DNA of 64,000 nt from an uncultured Alphaproteobacteria bacterium (GCA_943787445.1 CALSML010000020.1:1-64000), one strand, 5' to 3'. Positions 1 through 10,472 are shown, numbered from the stretch's first letter. Made by a program: numbers and translations. The notes: generated by a model from the letters alone, not told the origin.

Positions 1-436
1 ATATCGCCCACATCTTCTGGAAGGGCAATGGCGCCTGCAACCGTCAGGCCCACGGCGAGCAGAAGAAACGCGCCGGTAGCCCCCGCCCACTCGAGGAATA
101 TGCGCGCCATGAAGACATCGAGCAACATGACATTGCGGTGCGTGATCAGCCCCAGGTTTGGCTCTAGAGCCGTGCGGCGCGGTTTGCGCCATTGCGCCAG
201 AGCTGCGCGACGGAAAATCCGGTGAAGGCAAAAGCGATGATCGGAAAAGCGGTGACGCTGTGTAATTTCAAAAAATACCACAGTAGTGTGACTACGCCGG
301 TGAATAATAGCGGCTCGAGAAAAAACCACAACACCCCCAAACCTTCCCGCCCGTAGCGTGTGATGACTTCGCGCATAACCAGCGCGTGGATTACGCGCCA
401 CTGTATCGCCAATGATCTCATCAAGCCTGATTCCAT
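1..436 (-). CDS. kpsM: Capsular polysaccharide ABC transporter permease (KpsM-like), partial and frameshifted
   Basis: This is the N-terminal part of an inner-membrane permease of the KpsM/ABC-2 family, which exports capsule or K-antigen polysaccharide together with a KpsT ATPase. The protein starts MESGLMRSLAIQW, 15 bases after the kpsE stop, and carries the typical 'REVITRYGREGLGVLWFFLEP' style opening (seen as VMREVITRYGREG followed by a hydrophobic helix). In the first frame it stops near base 164, but a neighbouring frame continues with TALEPNLGLITHRNVMLLD and further membrane helices to the window edge. A single-base indel near 175-185 therefore splits one gene. The gene runs out of the window at base 1. 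The family call is firm; whether the frameshift is real is doubtful. Confidence 0.75.
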
Positions 437-450
437 GATGGGTGAGGTGA

Positions 451-1528
451 TTAATCCATATGCTCGCGAACGCCAGAAACGACCATCGACAGCACCCCCC
501 AAACAATCAGGCTGAGCACCAGGATGATCAACACATTGCGAATGCGTCGGGGTTCCATGGCCGCATCCGGCAGATTAGGCTCGGCGATGCGCTCAAGATA
601 GAGCTGTTGGCGCTGGGCTTCGTTACGCGCCTGTTCCAGCGAGGCGAGAGCGCTGGCGAGTAGCCTGTCGGCGAATTCTTTTTCAAGCACAAGACGCTGG
701 AATTCGGCCGCCTTGCTAGCGAGCGACCTGCCGCCGCCGGCCACGCGCTCGGATTCGAGTTTGATTTCGATTTCGAGCATCTGAATACGTTTTTTCAGCG
801 TCAGGATTTGCGGGTTCTCTTTGGCCAGAAGTTGCAGCTGCGCCAGCAGCAACTTGGTCGAAATCAAATCGTCTTGCAGTTTGGCAATCTGTTGCATTGG
901 TATGACGGATTGATTTTCGGGGTCAATCACGCCTTTTTCGTTGCGGTAGCGGGCTAGCGTCAGCCCCGCAAGCTTGGCTTTCTTTTCGGACTCGGCCACT
1001 TCATTGATGGCGAAGCGAATCATATCTCGACGACCGCGTTCGTTTAGCCGGTTGACGAGCGCTTCGCTCATTTCGAGCAGGTGCTGGTTGATTTGTTGCG
1101 CCTCTTCGGCGCTGAAGGCGCGCACAGTTGTCGTGGAGATGGAGGAAACCGGGTCGAGTTGTGCGACGACTATTTTCCGGTAATGGCGGTGCATGTTTTC
1201 GAAGCTGTCGTCCCCGTCGAGGCTGGGGAAACGGCTAAAAACATCCCCTTTGTTGAACGCGCTCGCGCAAGTTGAGTTTTTCATCCAACACGCGTAAGGC
1301 ATCGCGCGAGAGCATGAATTCCAGAACGGTGTAGCTGTCGTCCTGAGAACGGGTAAAGCCCGTACTTTCTAACAGCCCGCCCAGCGGGGACGCCACATTT
1401 CGCTCAGGACTACGAACGACGAAGCGGGATTCGCTGATGTAAACGTCGGCCGCGATAAAGCCGAAGTACAAAATGGCCGCCAGCGTTGGTAGAACAACGG
1501 TGATCCAAAAAAGTTTATATTTTTTCAT
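451..1528 (-). CDS. kpsE: Capsule polysaccharide export inner-membrane protein, KpsE/BexC/CtrB family (frameshifted)
   Basis: This is a polysaccharide co-polymerase/adaptor-type protein that links the capsule ABC transporter to the outer-membrane export channel. The N-terminal piece (1235-1528) has a first membrane helix (ITVVLPTLAAILYFGFIAAD) followed by the family's SRFVVRSP motif. The second piece (451 to about 1260) has a long alpha-helical coiled coil (ALVNRLNERGRRDM through LEKEFADRLLASALASLEQAR), the conserved LERIAEPNLPDAA-P-R stretch and a C-terminal membrane helix. The two halves join in sequence if one extra base near 1261 is removed, restoring NLREAFNKGDVFSRF. Length after repair is about 358 residues, normal for the family. 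It sits between the AONS-like gene and kpsM in one minus-strand operon. Confidence 0.82.
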
Positions 1529-1581
1529 TTATTCCCATATTCCCCTAATAACGGCTACCTTCAGCAGGGAAAAATATCGTA

Positions 1582-2907
1582 TTATTTGCACTGTTCAAGT
1601 ATTTCGACAGTTCGTTTTAGCTGATTCTCTTTGTGCTGTGCACTCAGGAAAAACCTCAACCGTGCCCCCCTTTCTTCCACTGCCGGATAAATAATCGGCT
1701 GGACGTTGATGGCGCTGTCAAAAAGCCGGTTGGACAGCTTGACTGCCTTGAGCGAATTGCCGGTAATTGCAGGCACGATGGCGATGCCCTGCGAATTGCC
1801 GGCATCGAGCCCAATTTCTCTCACCAGCTTGAGGAACAATCGGCCGTTTTCCTGCAAACGGGTAACTCGCTCGGGTTCGTTGAGCATTATCCTGAGCGCA
1901 GCAAGCGATGCAGCCGCCAAAGGTGGTGCGATGCCGACGCTGTAAACGAATCCCGGCGCGGCGTATTTGAGATTCTCGACCAGCGCCCGTTCGCCGGCGA
2001 TGTAGCCGCCGCAACCAGCCAACGTCTTGGAAAGCGTTCCCATCCAGATGTCGACATCCTTGCCTGCCACATCAAAATGCTCGTGAATACCCCTGCCCGT
2101 TGCCCCCAGAATACCGAGGGAATGCGCTTCGTCCACCATCAAAAAACAACCATGCCGGCGCTTGATGTCGATTAGCCTGGGCAGATCGGGGATGTCACCA
2201 TCCATGCTATAGTGGCCTTCGACCACGATGAGCACCCGTTCGAACTGGCTGCGGATTTCCGCAAGGATCGTATCGAGCGCGTCGAAATCGTTGTGCGGAA
2301 AGCTGCGTCGTGCGCTTCCCGAGAGCTTGGCACCCTCAAGCGTGCTGTTGTGAATGAACGCGTCATGGATGACGAGGTCTTTGGGACCAAACAGGTAACC
2401 GATGGTCGTTACATTGGTGGCGTGACCACTCACGAAAACGGCACAGTCTTCAACCCCATAGTTATCGGCGAGGGCTTCTTCAAGTTCACGATGGATTGGC
2501 CGTTCCCCAGACACCACACGACTGGCGGAAGCAGAGGTACCGTAACGATCGATAGCATCTTTTGCCGCCTTGTTAATGGCAGGATGACCTACCAATCCAA
2601 GGTAGTTGTAGCTGGAGAAGTTGAAGTACTCCCGACCTTCGATGCGCGTGACGGCGCCGGCTACGCCGTCGTGCGCTATAAAGAAGGGATTACGGACCCT
2701 CAAACGTTCCGCTGCCGCCTTGGGTACGAGCATTTCTTGGTAACCTGGGTGGCGGTCGAAGCGGGTGAATGCTTCCGCCACGTTCGCTCGATGCATCGGA
2801 CGGGACGTCGGCGATGCGTTACTGACGCCGCCAGCAACCCCTGCCCTGCCGAAGAAACGCTCGACCAGTCGCTTTTTGGCCTCTGGGTCGAGAGATGAGC
2901 CGGTCAC
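1582..2907 (-). CDS. rkpG: Alpha-oxoamine synthase (RkpG/BioF-like PLP-dependent acyltransferase)
   Basis: This 441-residue PLP enzyme of the 8-amino-7-oxononanoate synthase / 2-amino-3-ketobutyrate CoA ligase family condenses an amino acid with an acyl thioester. The PLP lysine is K294 in TLSKTLAGCGG and the cofactor-contacting DEAHSLG motif is at 259-265. HNST and EGHYSMDGD also match the family. It has about 60 residues before the catalytic domain that free-standing BioF lacks. The start codon overlaps the stop of the giant synthase gene by four bases, which implies translational coupling. The same pairing of a multidomain synthase with an AONS homolog occurs as rkpA-rkpG in Sinorhizobium meliloti K-antigen synthesis. 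The inference is that it releases the RkpA acyl chain as an amino-ketone lipid. Its exact substrate is unknown; it is unlikely to be the biotin-pathway BioF because no bio genes are near. Confidence 0.82.
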   Translation of the reverse strand: MTGSSLDPEAKKRLVERFFGRAGVAGGVSNASPTSRPMHRANVAEAFTRFDRHPGYQEMLVPKAAAERLRVRNPFFIAHDGVAGAVTRIEGREYFNFSSYNYLGLVGHPAINKAAKDAIDRYGTSASASRVVSGERPIHRELEEALADNYGVEDCAVFVSGHATNVTTIGYLFGPKDLVIHDAFIHNSTLEGAKLSGSARRSFPHNDFDALDTILAEIRSQFERVLIVVEGHYSMDGDIPDLPRLIDIKRRHGCFLMVDEAHSLGILGATGRGIHEHFDVAGKDVDIWMGTLSKTLAGCGGYIAGERALVENLKYAAPGFVYSVGIAPPLAAASLAALRIMLNEPERVTRLQENGRLFLKLVREIGLDAGNSQGIAIVPAITGNSLKAVKLSNRLFDSAINVQPIIYPAVEERGARLRFFLSAQHKENQLKRTVEILEQCK

Positions 2908-5900
2908 TCGATTAGCCCTCCGCCTTGATCCTGTAGCCTTTGCACACCTGCGATGATCTGCTGAATGTCTTCTACTTCAAGACTTTCACCGTGCTGTTGG
3001 AAAATGCGTTGAACGAGGTCACCGCCCGCGTCAGCGGTTGCATCAACTTGGTCGGCGCCACTACACAGTCTTTCAACGATATGCTGAGTGACCTTTTCCG
3101 CTGTGGGCGCTTCGCTCAGCATCATTACCGGTAACTGGATGCCAAAGCGTTGTTCCAGGCCCATTGCCAGCTCGACTGCCATGAGTGAGTCGAGACCAAA
3201 ATCATGAAGGCTACGTGCAGGATCTAAGCGGTCGGCGCCGATGGAAAGCACCTGCGCAACCTCTCTGATTACCAATTTCTGGACTAAGACGGTGACCTCT
3301 TCTGATGATTTACCAGCAATAAGAGTTTGAAAATCAGATCCGCTTTCCAGAACGCCGGTATTTTCGATACTGCGGTTGAGAACTGAAAATCGTTCGTGAT
3401 CGAAGGAGGGCAGGTGTCGAGCAAGTGTGTTCCAGTCGAAATTGGCAACCGTCAGCGAGTGTTCTTGAGGCAACAGATGGTCGAGCTCGTTCAACGCCTC
3501 CAGCGCAATCATCGGTGGTTTGCCAAGTCTCTGGCTCAAGCTATCGCGCAACGCTTCGTTATGGCTGAGATAGCCGACATCGCCAATTGGCCCCCAGCCG
3601 ATGCAGACTGCGGGCAGGCCCAGGTCCCGACGCATTCTGGCCAAACCTTCCAATCCAGCATTGGCGGCAACATAGCTGGCTTGTCCTGGATTGCCGATGG
3701 CGGTGGCGATTGAAGAGTAGAGAACGAAGTGTTCAAGCGGCACATCGAGTGTAGCTTTATGAAGGTTCCAAGCGCCTAACAGCTTGGGTGCAATGACCGT
3801 TTCCATGCGAGCAGCGTTGAGGTTTTGCACGAGGGCATCGTCAAAGACGGCGGCCGCGTGTAACACCCCCTTGATGGGCGGGCAGGTCTTGCGCACGTGC
3901 TCGACCATGCGCGCCACCGCTGCAGGATCGCTAATGTCGCAAGCCAGCGCCTGCACCTGGATGCCCTTGGCCGTGAAGTCTTCGACCGCTTCCCTGGCGC
4001 CCGGAGTGTCCAGACCTCGACGCCCAACCAGGACGAGATGCCCGACGCCATGCTCTACAAACCAGCGCGCCGAACCCAGGCCAAAGCCGGACAGGCCGCC
4101 GGTCACGATCCAAGTTGCATCCTTGGACAGTTGCAGCGGCGCTGCAGCCGTCGCCGGCTGGACTAACGGCTGTTCGTCGGCAATTGAAATCACCACCTTG
4201 CCGATGTGCCGGGCCTGCTGCATGGAGCGGAAGGCATCAACCACGCGCTCGGCCGGAAAAACTTGGCAGGGCAAGGGTGACAACACCCCTTCGCGGAACA
4301 GGGCCATCACCTCGCGGAACATGCGCTGCCCCAGTTTTGGTCGGCCGGTCAGCAACTGGTCGGCGTCGATGCCAAAGTAGCTGACATTGTCCTTAAAAGG
4401 CCTTAGGCCAACCGGCGTGTTTTCGAAGAAGTCTCGCTTGCCCAGTTCGAGGAAGCGGCCGAAGGGCTTGAGAATTGAAAGATTGCGGCGTATGGCCTCG
4501 CCCGCAAGCGAATTGAGCACAACGTCGACGCCTTCCCCGTTAGTCGCCGAGAGGATGTCCTCGGCAAAGGCCAGCGAGCGCGAGTCGAAGACGTGATCGG
4601 CACCCAAGAGACGCACAAAATCGCGTTTTTCATCGTTGCCGGCCGTAGCGAAGACTTCTGCCCCCATATATTTGGCGAGCTGGATAGCGGCGATGCCCAC
4701 CCCGCCGGCACCACCGTGAATGAGCACACGCTCGCCAGCTTGCAGGTCTGCGAGATGCTTGAGGGCGTAAAACACCGTCAAGAACACGGTGGGTACGGTG
4801 GCGGCGGATACGAACGACCATTCTTCCGGCATCCGAGCAACAGCATCGGCTCGGGTGACGACATGGCTCGCGAAGCAGGCCGAGCCAAAGCCCATGACTT
4901 TGTCCCCCGGCGTAAAATCCCGCACGCGTGACCCTACTCGGCTGACGATACCTGCGAATTCGAGCCCCAAGTTAGCTCCGGCTAAGCCATTTTCGAATGC
5001 TTCATCCGGTAACAGCCCCATGAGGTGCATGATGTCTCGAAAGTTGAGGCCTGCGGCTCGCACCTCGACTTCAACGTCATCGTCGGCCAGCGCGACTTTT
5101 TCACGCGGCAACCAGACGAGATTGCGGAGCTGTCCGGGTCGATGAAAGTCGAGACGGAAGCGTTCTCCAGGCGCTGCGGGTCGGATTTGATCTCCAGTGG
5201 CCTCCACCATGACCGTTACATAGCGGCCGGTATCGGCGAGCACGATCTCGGATGCGCCGTCGGGGTAGAGCAGCTCGTTTTGTAAGCGTTCGGATCCATC
5301 AAGGCAGTCCAAGTCGATGAGCGTACAAGCGAGCGACGGGTATTCATTCATGACCACGCGAGCAAAGCCCCAGAGCGCGGCTTGTTGCGGATTGGCTTCG
5401 ACCGTATCCGGCAGGCTTGATGCAAGCGCACCCCCGCGGGTTACGAACCAAAGGCGCGGTGTTTTCGTGGGGTGCGCAGCAATCGCTTGCACGTTGGCAA
5501 GGGCGGATGCGAGCACTGTCGTGGCGGTTTCAGGTGCATCGCACCACCCCCGCAAGTCCACAACGTGGTCAATGTTATTGAGACTTTGCGGCAGATTTTG
5601 GGCCGTTACGACCTGTTGCCCGAACGCTTTCATCCGCGCGGAAAGCTGTCCAGCCAGCCCCAGAGAGGCCGCATCCGTCAGGAGTATCCAAGAAGCCGGT
5701 TCTGGCAAGGGCAAGGCCGCTTCCCACTTCGCCGGCGCGCGCGCCAAGAGAAGATAGGCACCTAGGGAACGCCCCTTTGCGGCTGGCTCTGAATAATCCA
5801 GCACATCTTCAAATCCCTCATCCCGCAAGAGATCGGCCCAGGCGGTTGCATTAGCCAGCGAGGAATGGGGCGCTCCGTCAACCGTAGCTTCATGCCACCA

Positions 5901-8900
5901 ACTTTTTGCCAGACCCGCGAAAAAGTCTAAGCTCCGCTCAGGGTGACGCTCGGCAACGACGAGGCAACCATCCGCAGCGAGCCAGCGCCGCATATTGTTG
6001 AGGACGGCTCTCGGGGTCATTGCCCGATGCAGGGTGTGTTGCAGGATGACTATATCGAACTTGTCAGGCAGGCGCGCCTCGGCAGTCAACTGCCAATTCG
6101 CGGGATCCAGCGTCGCAATCACGAGATTGCGTTCGTGGGCGTAGTGAGCCTGCTGACGTTCTGCCGCGGTTGCGGGCAAGGCCAGAACATAGTCGAGACG
6201 GTCTTCGGGCAATGCAGCCAGCAATGAACCCGGGACTTCGCTCGGGCCATCGGCGATTTCCAGGACGCGCAGGCGACGTTGCACCGGCCAGTCGCTTGCC
6301 AGATGGCGCAGGAGACGCTCAATCGACTGGCGTATGCCAGCATAAGCTGGATCGTCCTGATAAAGCGCTTCCGCAAACGGCGAAGTGCGAAGGGCCTCGA
6401 AGAAGGCATCTCTCTCAGAAGGATGCTGAAGGAGATGCTGCAGGTGACGTCCGACCCGGCCCAGCAAAACAAGGGACGGCAATGCCTCACCGTGCTCGCG
6501 CTGCAAGGTAAGCCAAATTTCCTGGGCAGCCGGCAAATTTGTGTCATCTGTCAGTTGCCAGCGCCCGGCCCGCTCGAGAAGTAGTCCTTCCTGCTGTAAA
6601 ATACTACTTAGCCAGCGGGTATAGGGGTCAAGGTTGGTCAATAGCCCTTGTAAAGCATCGTCGCTCTCGCGGGCAATCTTCGAGAAGGCCTCGAATGCAA
6701 AGGAGACACAGAGTGCTTCAAAGAGCGGCAAGCCCTCCTCAAACCAGTGGCTTCTAGGTTCCACCTGCTCAGCCATTATCGGCTGAAGGGTTTTAGCGAG
6801 CTCGCGCGTGGAGGGCATTTGTGTCGCAAGGCCTTCTGCAGGATGCGGGCGCAATCTCGCATCTATGCGCCAATGGTGTGGTTTCTCCTGCGCCTTGTGC
6901 GCGAGTGAGGCGGCGCGAAATCGGCATTCGCTTAAGCTGGCCATAAGGTTATCTTCAGCATCAAACAGTTCGAAATCTGCCACGAGAGAGCGTGCGCTGC
7001 GGCGTGTAAGCCTTGCAATGAAGCGGCTTGGTTTACCCGCACGGTGGCATTCAAGCCGACCAGTCTTGACGGGCAAAAAGGCGACACCCCGCCCGGCATC
7101 GATGTCAGTGCGAAAAAAATTGACCAGCGACTGGGAACAGACATCGAGCAAAGCGGGATGTATGAGGTAGTCAACTTGAGCCAGATCGGCGGGATGTTCC
7201 AGTTCGGCTTCGAGACAGTTGTCGGAGATGACGGCCTCGCGTAAGCCTTGAAAGGTCGGGCCGTAATCAAGCCCCAGCTTAGCTGCAAGGCGGTAGTGGG
7301 TTTCACGGTCTATCTTGTCAGCCTCGCAAGACAGATGGGGAAGCCGCGCGCTAGGGGAACCGACACCCAACTGCAAAAGTCGCCCAGCAGCATGGAGCGT
7401 CCATTCATCATCGCTTAATCGCTGACGGCTCTTGATCTGGAAACTTCCGTCTCGATCGTTGAGATAGAAACGCAACGTCCGCGCGTGTTTTCCGTCGAAG
7501 ACCATGGGGGAAACAATGTCCATCTCTTCGAGCGCCAGCCGCTCACTAGACAGCCATTCTCGCGCGGCTGCGAGGGCCATCTCGGCATAGGCAGATCCGG
7601 GAAAGACGATTGCGCCACCCACCTTGTGATCGTTCAGCCATGGTAGGACAACCGGATCGACTGTGTTTTCCCAAATGTTTGCGGCTTCCGCAATTTTCCA
7701 GCCCAATAGCGGATGTACGCGCCGGCGTTCAATTGACAAGAGACTTTCGGAGGTGCGCGGGTGCCAATGTCGTTCTCGTTGCCAGGGGTAGTTAGGCAAC
7801 CGGACATGACGTCCAGGCTGGGGAAAATAAGAATTCAGATCCGGTTTTTCGGCCAGCAGGTGGGCACGCAAGGCGGTCTCGACGATTTGGTTCCAACCAT
7901 CGGCCTCCTTGCGCAGGGTGGGCAGCACCCGTCCCTTCGTGCCAATTGATTTGAGGCATTCTCCGATATAGCCCTGCAAGATGGCATGCGGGCCGATTTC
8001 GATGAAGCTGCGACAGCCGAGGCCGTTGAGTGTAGAGATGGCCTCGGAGAACTGCACAGGTTCGCGCACATTGCGCCACCAGTACTCTGCAACTAGCTGA
8101 TCACCATCGAGGACGCTGCCTGTGACTGTCGATACGAAGGCTGGGCCTGGGGCAGTGCGGGCTTGCAGCCCGGCAAGGCTGGCGAGCAACGGCTCCTGGA
8201 TCGGGTCCATGTGGCGGCTGTGGAAGGCATAGTCGAGGTCCAGCAGCCGGAAGAAGACACCCTTCGGCGCAAGATGAGACTGGATGCGTTCCAGATCGGC
8301 TGAGCTACCTGAAAGGGTCAGGTTCTTCGGGCTATTGATGCCGGCGATCGCGATATTGATCGCGCCCCCCATTTCCGCCATGACAACCTGCATGGCTTCC
8401 AACGAGAGACCCACAGCGGCCATTCGGCCGGTGCCGCGCTGCTCCCGCTGGGCACCGCTGCGGGCAATGATCACCCGGATGGCCGCTTCGAGATCGAGTG
8501 CTCCGCAGGCCCAAGCCGCAGCCACCTCACCCACACTATGGCCGGCGACTGCCCGTGCCTCGATACCCCGCGCTTGCAGCAATTGCGTGATTGCAACTTG
8601 GATGGCGAACAACAAGGGCTGGGCGACAAACGTATCGTCGAGGCGGGACAGTTCCCCGGTTGCCTGCATTTCGGCCAATATCGAGAAGCCGGCGACAGGC
8701 TGCATGCGGGCATCAAGCTCAACCAGTCTGTCTGCAAATTCCGGCGATTGAGCCATGAGGCGCAAGCCCATGCCGACCCACTGGGCACCGTTGCCAGAAT
8801 AGACAAAGGCAACGCCGCTTGATTGAGGGAATTGTTCTTCAAGTACCATGCCGTCTGGTGCGCCGCCTTGGGCATAAGCAGCCAGTTTTTCTGCTACTTC

Positions 8901-10409
8901 GTCCGGCGTCTTGGAATGCAGTGCCAAGCGTTTTGATAGATGATCACGCCGATAGGCTGCGGCATAGGCAATGTCGTAATAGTCCGATGGCAGGCTATTC
9001 TTCAATTTTTCCGAGTAGCGAGCCGCCAATTGTTGGAGCGACGCATCAGAACGCGCGGAGAGGAAAAGAGGCGGCAATTCCTCGGGGGAATGCAGCGCCG
9101 TTTCATTAGCCTGCCGGCGGTATTCCATTAGCAAGACGTGGGCGTTTGCGCCGCCAAAGCCGAAAGAGTTGACGCCAGCTACCAGAGGGGCTTTTTTTTC
9201 CAAACGCAGATATTCAGTGACTGGATGAAGACCGAGCCCAACAAAGTCGATGTGCGGATTGGGTGTTTCGAAGTGAAGCTGCGGGGGGAGTGCTCGGTGT
9301 TGTAGCGCCAGTACGGCTTTTACCAGACCCCCCATACCGGAGGCTGCCTCCATATGTCCCAGATTGCCTTTGACCGAGCCGATGGGCAGCTGTTTTTCTC
9401 GCCCTTGACCATACACTGCGCCGATGGCGGCAGCTTCAATGGGGTCGCCCACCATCGTGCCCGTACCGTGCGCCTCGAGAAAATCGATGCCCTTGTGCGA
9501 CAGATCGGTTTTCGCCAGCACGTTTCTCATCAGTTCGGCTTGTCCGTCACTGCTGGGAACGGTGATACCCGTCTTGCGCGCACCGTCAGAATTAACGCCC
9601 GTCGCAAGAATTACAGCCTGAACATCGTCGCCATCGTTCATCGCCTGTTCAAGCGGCTTGAGCATTAGTACCGCGCCACCCTCGGCACGCACATACCCAT
9701 CGCCACGAGCATCGAAGGGCTTGGAGCGCCCATCGGCGGACAGCATCGATGCCTTGGTGAACCCGATAAAGGGGTATGGGTGCAACAAAAGATTGACGCC
9801 ACCGACAAGCGCAGTGCCGGCCTCACCGATTTGCAACGCGCGGCAGGCATGGTGCAAAGCAACTAAGGAGGAGGAGCAAGCGGTATCTAGCGCAAGCGAC
9901 GGACCATGAAGGTTAAAAACGAAGGAAAGTCGGTTTGCGGCAACGCTTAGCGCGTTACCCGTCATCGTATGCGATGACAGAGAGGCAAGATCATCCATGC
10001 CACGCGTGCCGTAGTCCAGGCTCGAGATGCCAACATAAACGGCGCAATTCGTGCCGGAAAGCGTGGAGGGTGGCAACCCCGCGTTCTCCATTGCCTCCCA
10101 CGACAACTCTAGGAGTAATCGCTGCTGCGGGTCGATCCAAGCTGCCTCTCGCGGCGAAATACTAAAAAATTCGGCATCAAACTCATCGATGCGGGACAGA
10201 ACCCCTGCCGAGAAGGATATACTTCTACCCGGTTCGGACCGGTCTGGGTGCCCAAGCTCGCTGGTGGCCCAACGATCTTGTGGCACTTGAGTGACCAAAT
10301 CCCTTTTTTGCTTAAGTGCGGCCCATAGACTAGAATTGTCGGCAATGTCGCCAGGAAAACGAAATCCCATTCCAATAATTGCGATCGAATTTTTATCCAT
10401 TTTTCCCAT
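2904..10409 (-). CDS. rkpA: Multidomain type I polyketide/fatty-acid synthase (RkpA-like)
   Basis: One 2,500-residue polypeptide carries an almost complete reducing synthase. Ketosynthase spans 5-430 (DTACSSS with Cys179, EAHGTGT His315, GNLGH His353). Acyltransferase spans about 535-850 (GHSVGE Ser626, AFHSRHM His731). Dehydratase spans about 895-1170 (His929, HPALLD Asp1090). A degenerate methyltransferase-like segment lies at about 1200-1560, enoylreductase at 1750-2075 (HGGAGGVG), ketoreductase at 2098-2330 (TGGLSGFGLG, YSS, Tyr2247) and an ACP at 2375-2450 (DFGLDSL, Ser2409). Residue numbers count from the upstream TTG at 10412. Domain order, length and the following AONS gene match S. 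meliloti RkpA, which makes a special lipid for K-antigen production. There is no thioesterase, consistent with release by the AONS. The start is ambiguous between ATG 10409 and ATG 10400; no strong ribosome site separates them. Confidence 0.88.
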   Translation of the reverse strand: MGKMDKNSIAIIGMGFRFPGDIADNSSLWAALKQKRDLVTQVPQDRWATSELGHPDRSEPGRSISFSAGVLSRIDEFDAEFFSISPREAAWIDPQQRLLLELSWEAMENAGLPPSTLSGTNCAVYVGISSLDYGTRGMDDLASLSSHTMTGNALSVAANRLSFVFNLHGPSLALDTACSSSLVALHHACRALQIGEAGTALVGGVNLLLHPYPFIGFTKASMLSADGRSKPFDARGDGYVRAEGGAVLMLKPLEQAMNDGDDVQAVILATGVNSDGARKTGITVPSSDGQAELMRNVLAKTDLSHKGIDFLEAHGTGTMVGDPIEAAAIGAVYGQGREKQLPIGSVKGNLGHMEAASGMGGLVKAVLALQHRALPPQLHFETPNPHIDFVGLGLHPVTEYLRLEKKAPLVAGVNSFGFGGANAHVLLMEYRRQANETALHSPEELPPLFLSARSDASLQQLAARYSEKLKNSLPSDYYDIAYAAAYRRDHLSKRLALHSKTPDEVAEKLAAYAQGGAPDGMVLEEQFPQSSGVAFVYSGNGAQWVGMGLRLMAQSPEFADRLVELDARMQPVAGFSILAEMQATGELSRLDDTFVAQPLLFAIQVAITQLLQARGIEARAVAGHSVGEVAAAWACGALDLEAAIRVIIARSGAQREQRGTGRMAAVGLSLEAMQVVMAEMGGAINIAIAGINSPKNLTLSGSSADLERIQSHLAPKGVFFRLLDLDYAFHSRHMDPIQEPLLASLAGLQARTAPGPAFVSTVTGSVLDGDQLVAEYWWRNVREPVQFSEAISTLNGLGCRSFIEIGPHAILQGYIGECLKSIGTKGRVLPTLRKEADGWNQIVETALRAHLLAEKPDLNSYFPQPGRHVRLPNYPWQRERHWHPRTSESLLSIERRRVHPLLGWKIAEAANIWENTVDPVVLPWLNDHKVGGAIVFPGSAYAEMALAAAREWLSSERLALEEMDIVSPMVFDGKHARTLRFYLNDRDGSFQIKSRQRLSDDEWTLHAAGRLLQLGVGSPSARLPHLSCEADKIDRETHYRLAAKLGLDYGPTFQGLREAVISDNCLEAELEHPADLAQVDYLIHPALLDVCSQSLVNFFRTDIDAGRGVAFLPVKTGRLECHRAGKPSRFIARLTRRSARSLVADFELFDAEDNLMASLSECRFRAASLAHKAQEKPHHWRIDARLRPHPAEGLATQMPSTRELAKTLQPIMAEQVEPRSHWFEEGLPLFEALCVSFAFEAFSKIARESDDALQGLLTNLDPYTRWLSSILQQEGLLLERAGRWQLTDDTNLPAAQEIWLTLQREHGEALPSLVLLGRVGRHLQHLLQHPSERDAFFEALRTSPFAEALYQDDPAYAGIRQSIERLLRHLASDWPVQRRLRVLEIADGPSEVPGSLLAALPEDRLDYVLALPATAAERQQAHYAHERNLVIATLDPANWQLTAEARLPDKFDIVILQHTLHRAMTPRAVLNNMRRWLAADGCLVVAERHPERSLDFFAGLAKSWWHEATVDGAPHSSLANATAWADLLRDEGFEDVLDYSEPAAKGRSLGAYLLLARAPAKWEAALPLPEPASWILLTDAASLGLAGQLSARMKAFGQQVVTAQNLPQSLNNIDHVVDLRGWCDAPETATTVLASALANVQAIAAHPTKTPRLWFVTRGGALASSLPDTVEANPQQAALWGFARVVMNEYPSLACTLIDLDCLDGSERLQNELLYPDGASEIVLADTGRYVTVMVEATGDQIRPAAPGERFRLDFHRPGQLRNLVWLPREKVALADDDVEVEVRAAGLNFRDIMHLMGLLPDEAFENGLAGANLGLEFAGIVSRVGSRVRDFTPGDKVMGFGSACFASHVVTRADAVARMPEEWSFVSAATVPTVFLTVFYALKHLADLQAGERVLIHGGAGGVGIAAIQLAKYMGAEVFATAGNDEKRDFVRLLGADHVFDSRSLAFAEDILSATNGEGVDVVLNSLAGEAIRRNLSILKPFGRFLELGKRDFFENTPVGLRPFKDNVSYFGIDADQLLTGRPKLGQRMFREVMALFREGVLSPLPCQVFPAERVVDAFRSMQQARHIGKVVISIADEQPLVQPATAAAPLQLSKDATWIVTGGLSGFGLGSARWFVEHGVGHLVLVGRRGLDTPGAREAVEDFTAKGIQVQALACDISDPAAVARMVEHVRKTCPPIKGVLHAAAVFDDALVQNLNAARMETVIAPKLLGAWNLHKATLDVPLEHFVLYSSIATAIGNPGQASYVAANAGLEGLARMRRDLGLPAVCIGWGPIGDVGYLSHNEALRDSLSQRLGKPPMIALEALNELDHLLPQEHSLTVANFDWNTLARHLPSFDHERFSVLNRSIENTGVLESGSDFQTLIAGKSSEEVTVLVQKLVIREVAQVLSIGADRLDPARSLHDFGLDSLMAVELAMGLEQRFGIQLPVMMLSEAPTAEKVTQHIVERLCSGADQVDATADAGGDLVQRIFQQHGESLEVEDIQQIIAGVQRLQDQGGGLIE

Positions 10410-10433
10410 CAAATTAAATTGTCCAATCCCGAT

Positions 10434-10472
10434 TGTCCGTCATATAACCAATCGATGTCCGTCGTCATATAA
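10434..10472 (-). promoter_or_regulatory. Direct repeat in the capsule-operon promoter region
   Basis: Upstream of the synthase start, TGTCCGTCATATAA (10434-10447) recurs as TGTCCGTCGTCATATAA (10456-10472), identical except for a three-base insertion. The repeat is AT-rich at one end and lies 25-65 bases before the start codon, a plausible regulator or promoter site. The function is inferred from position only. Confidence 0.25.
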
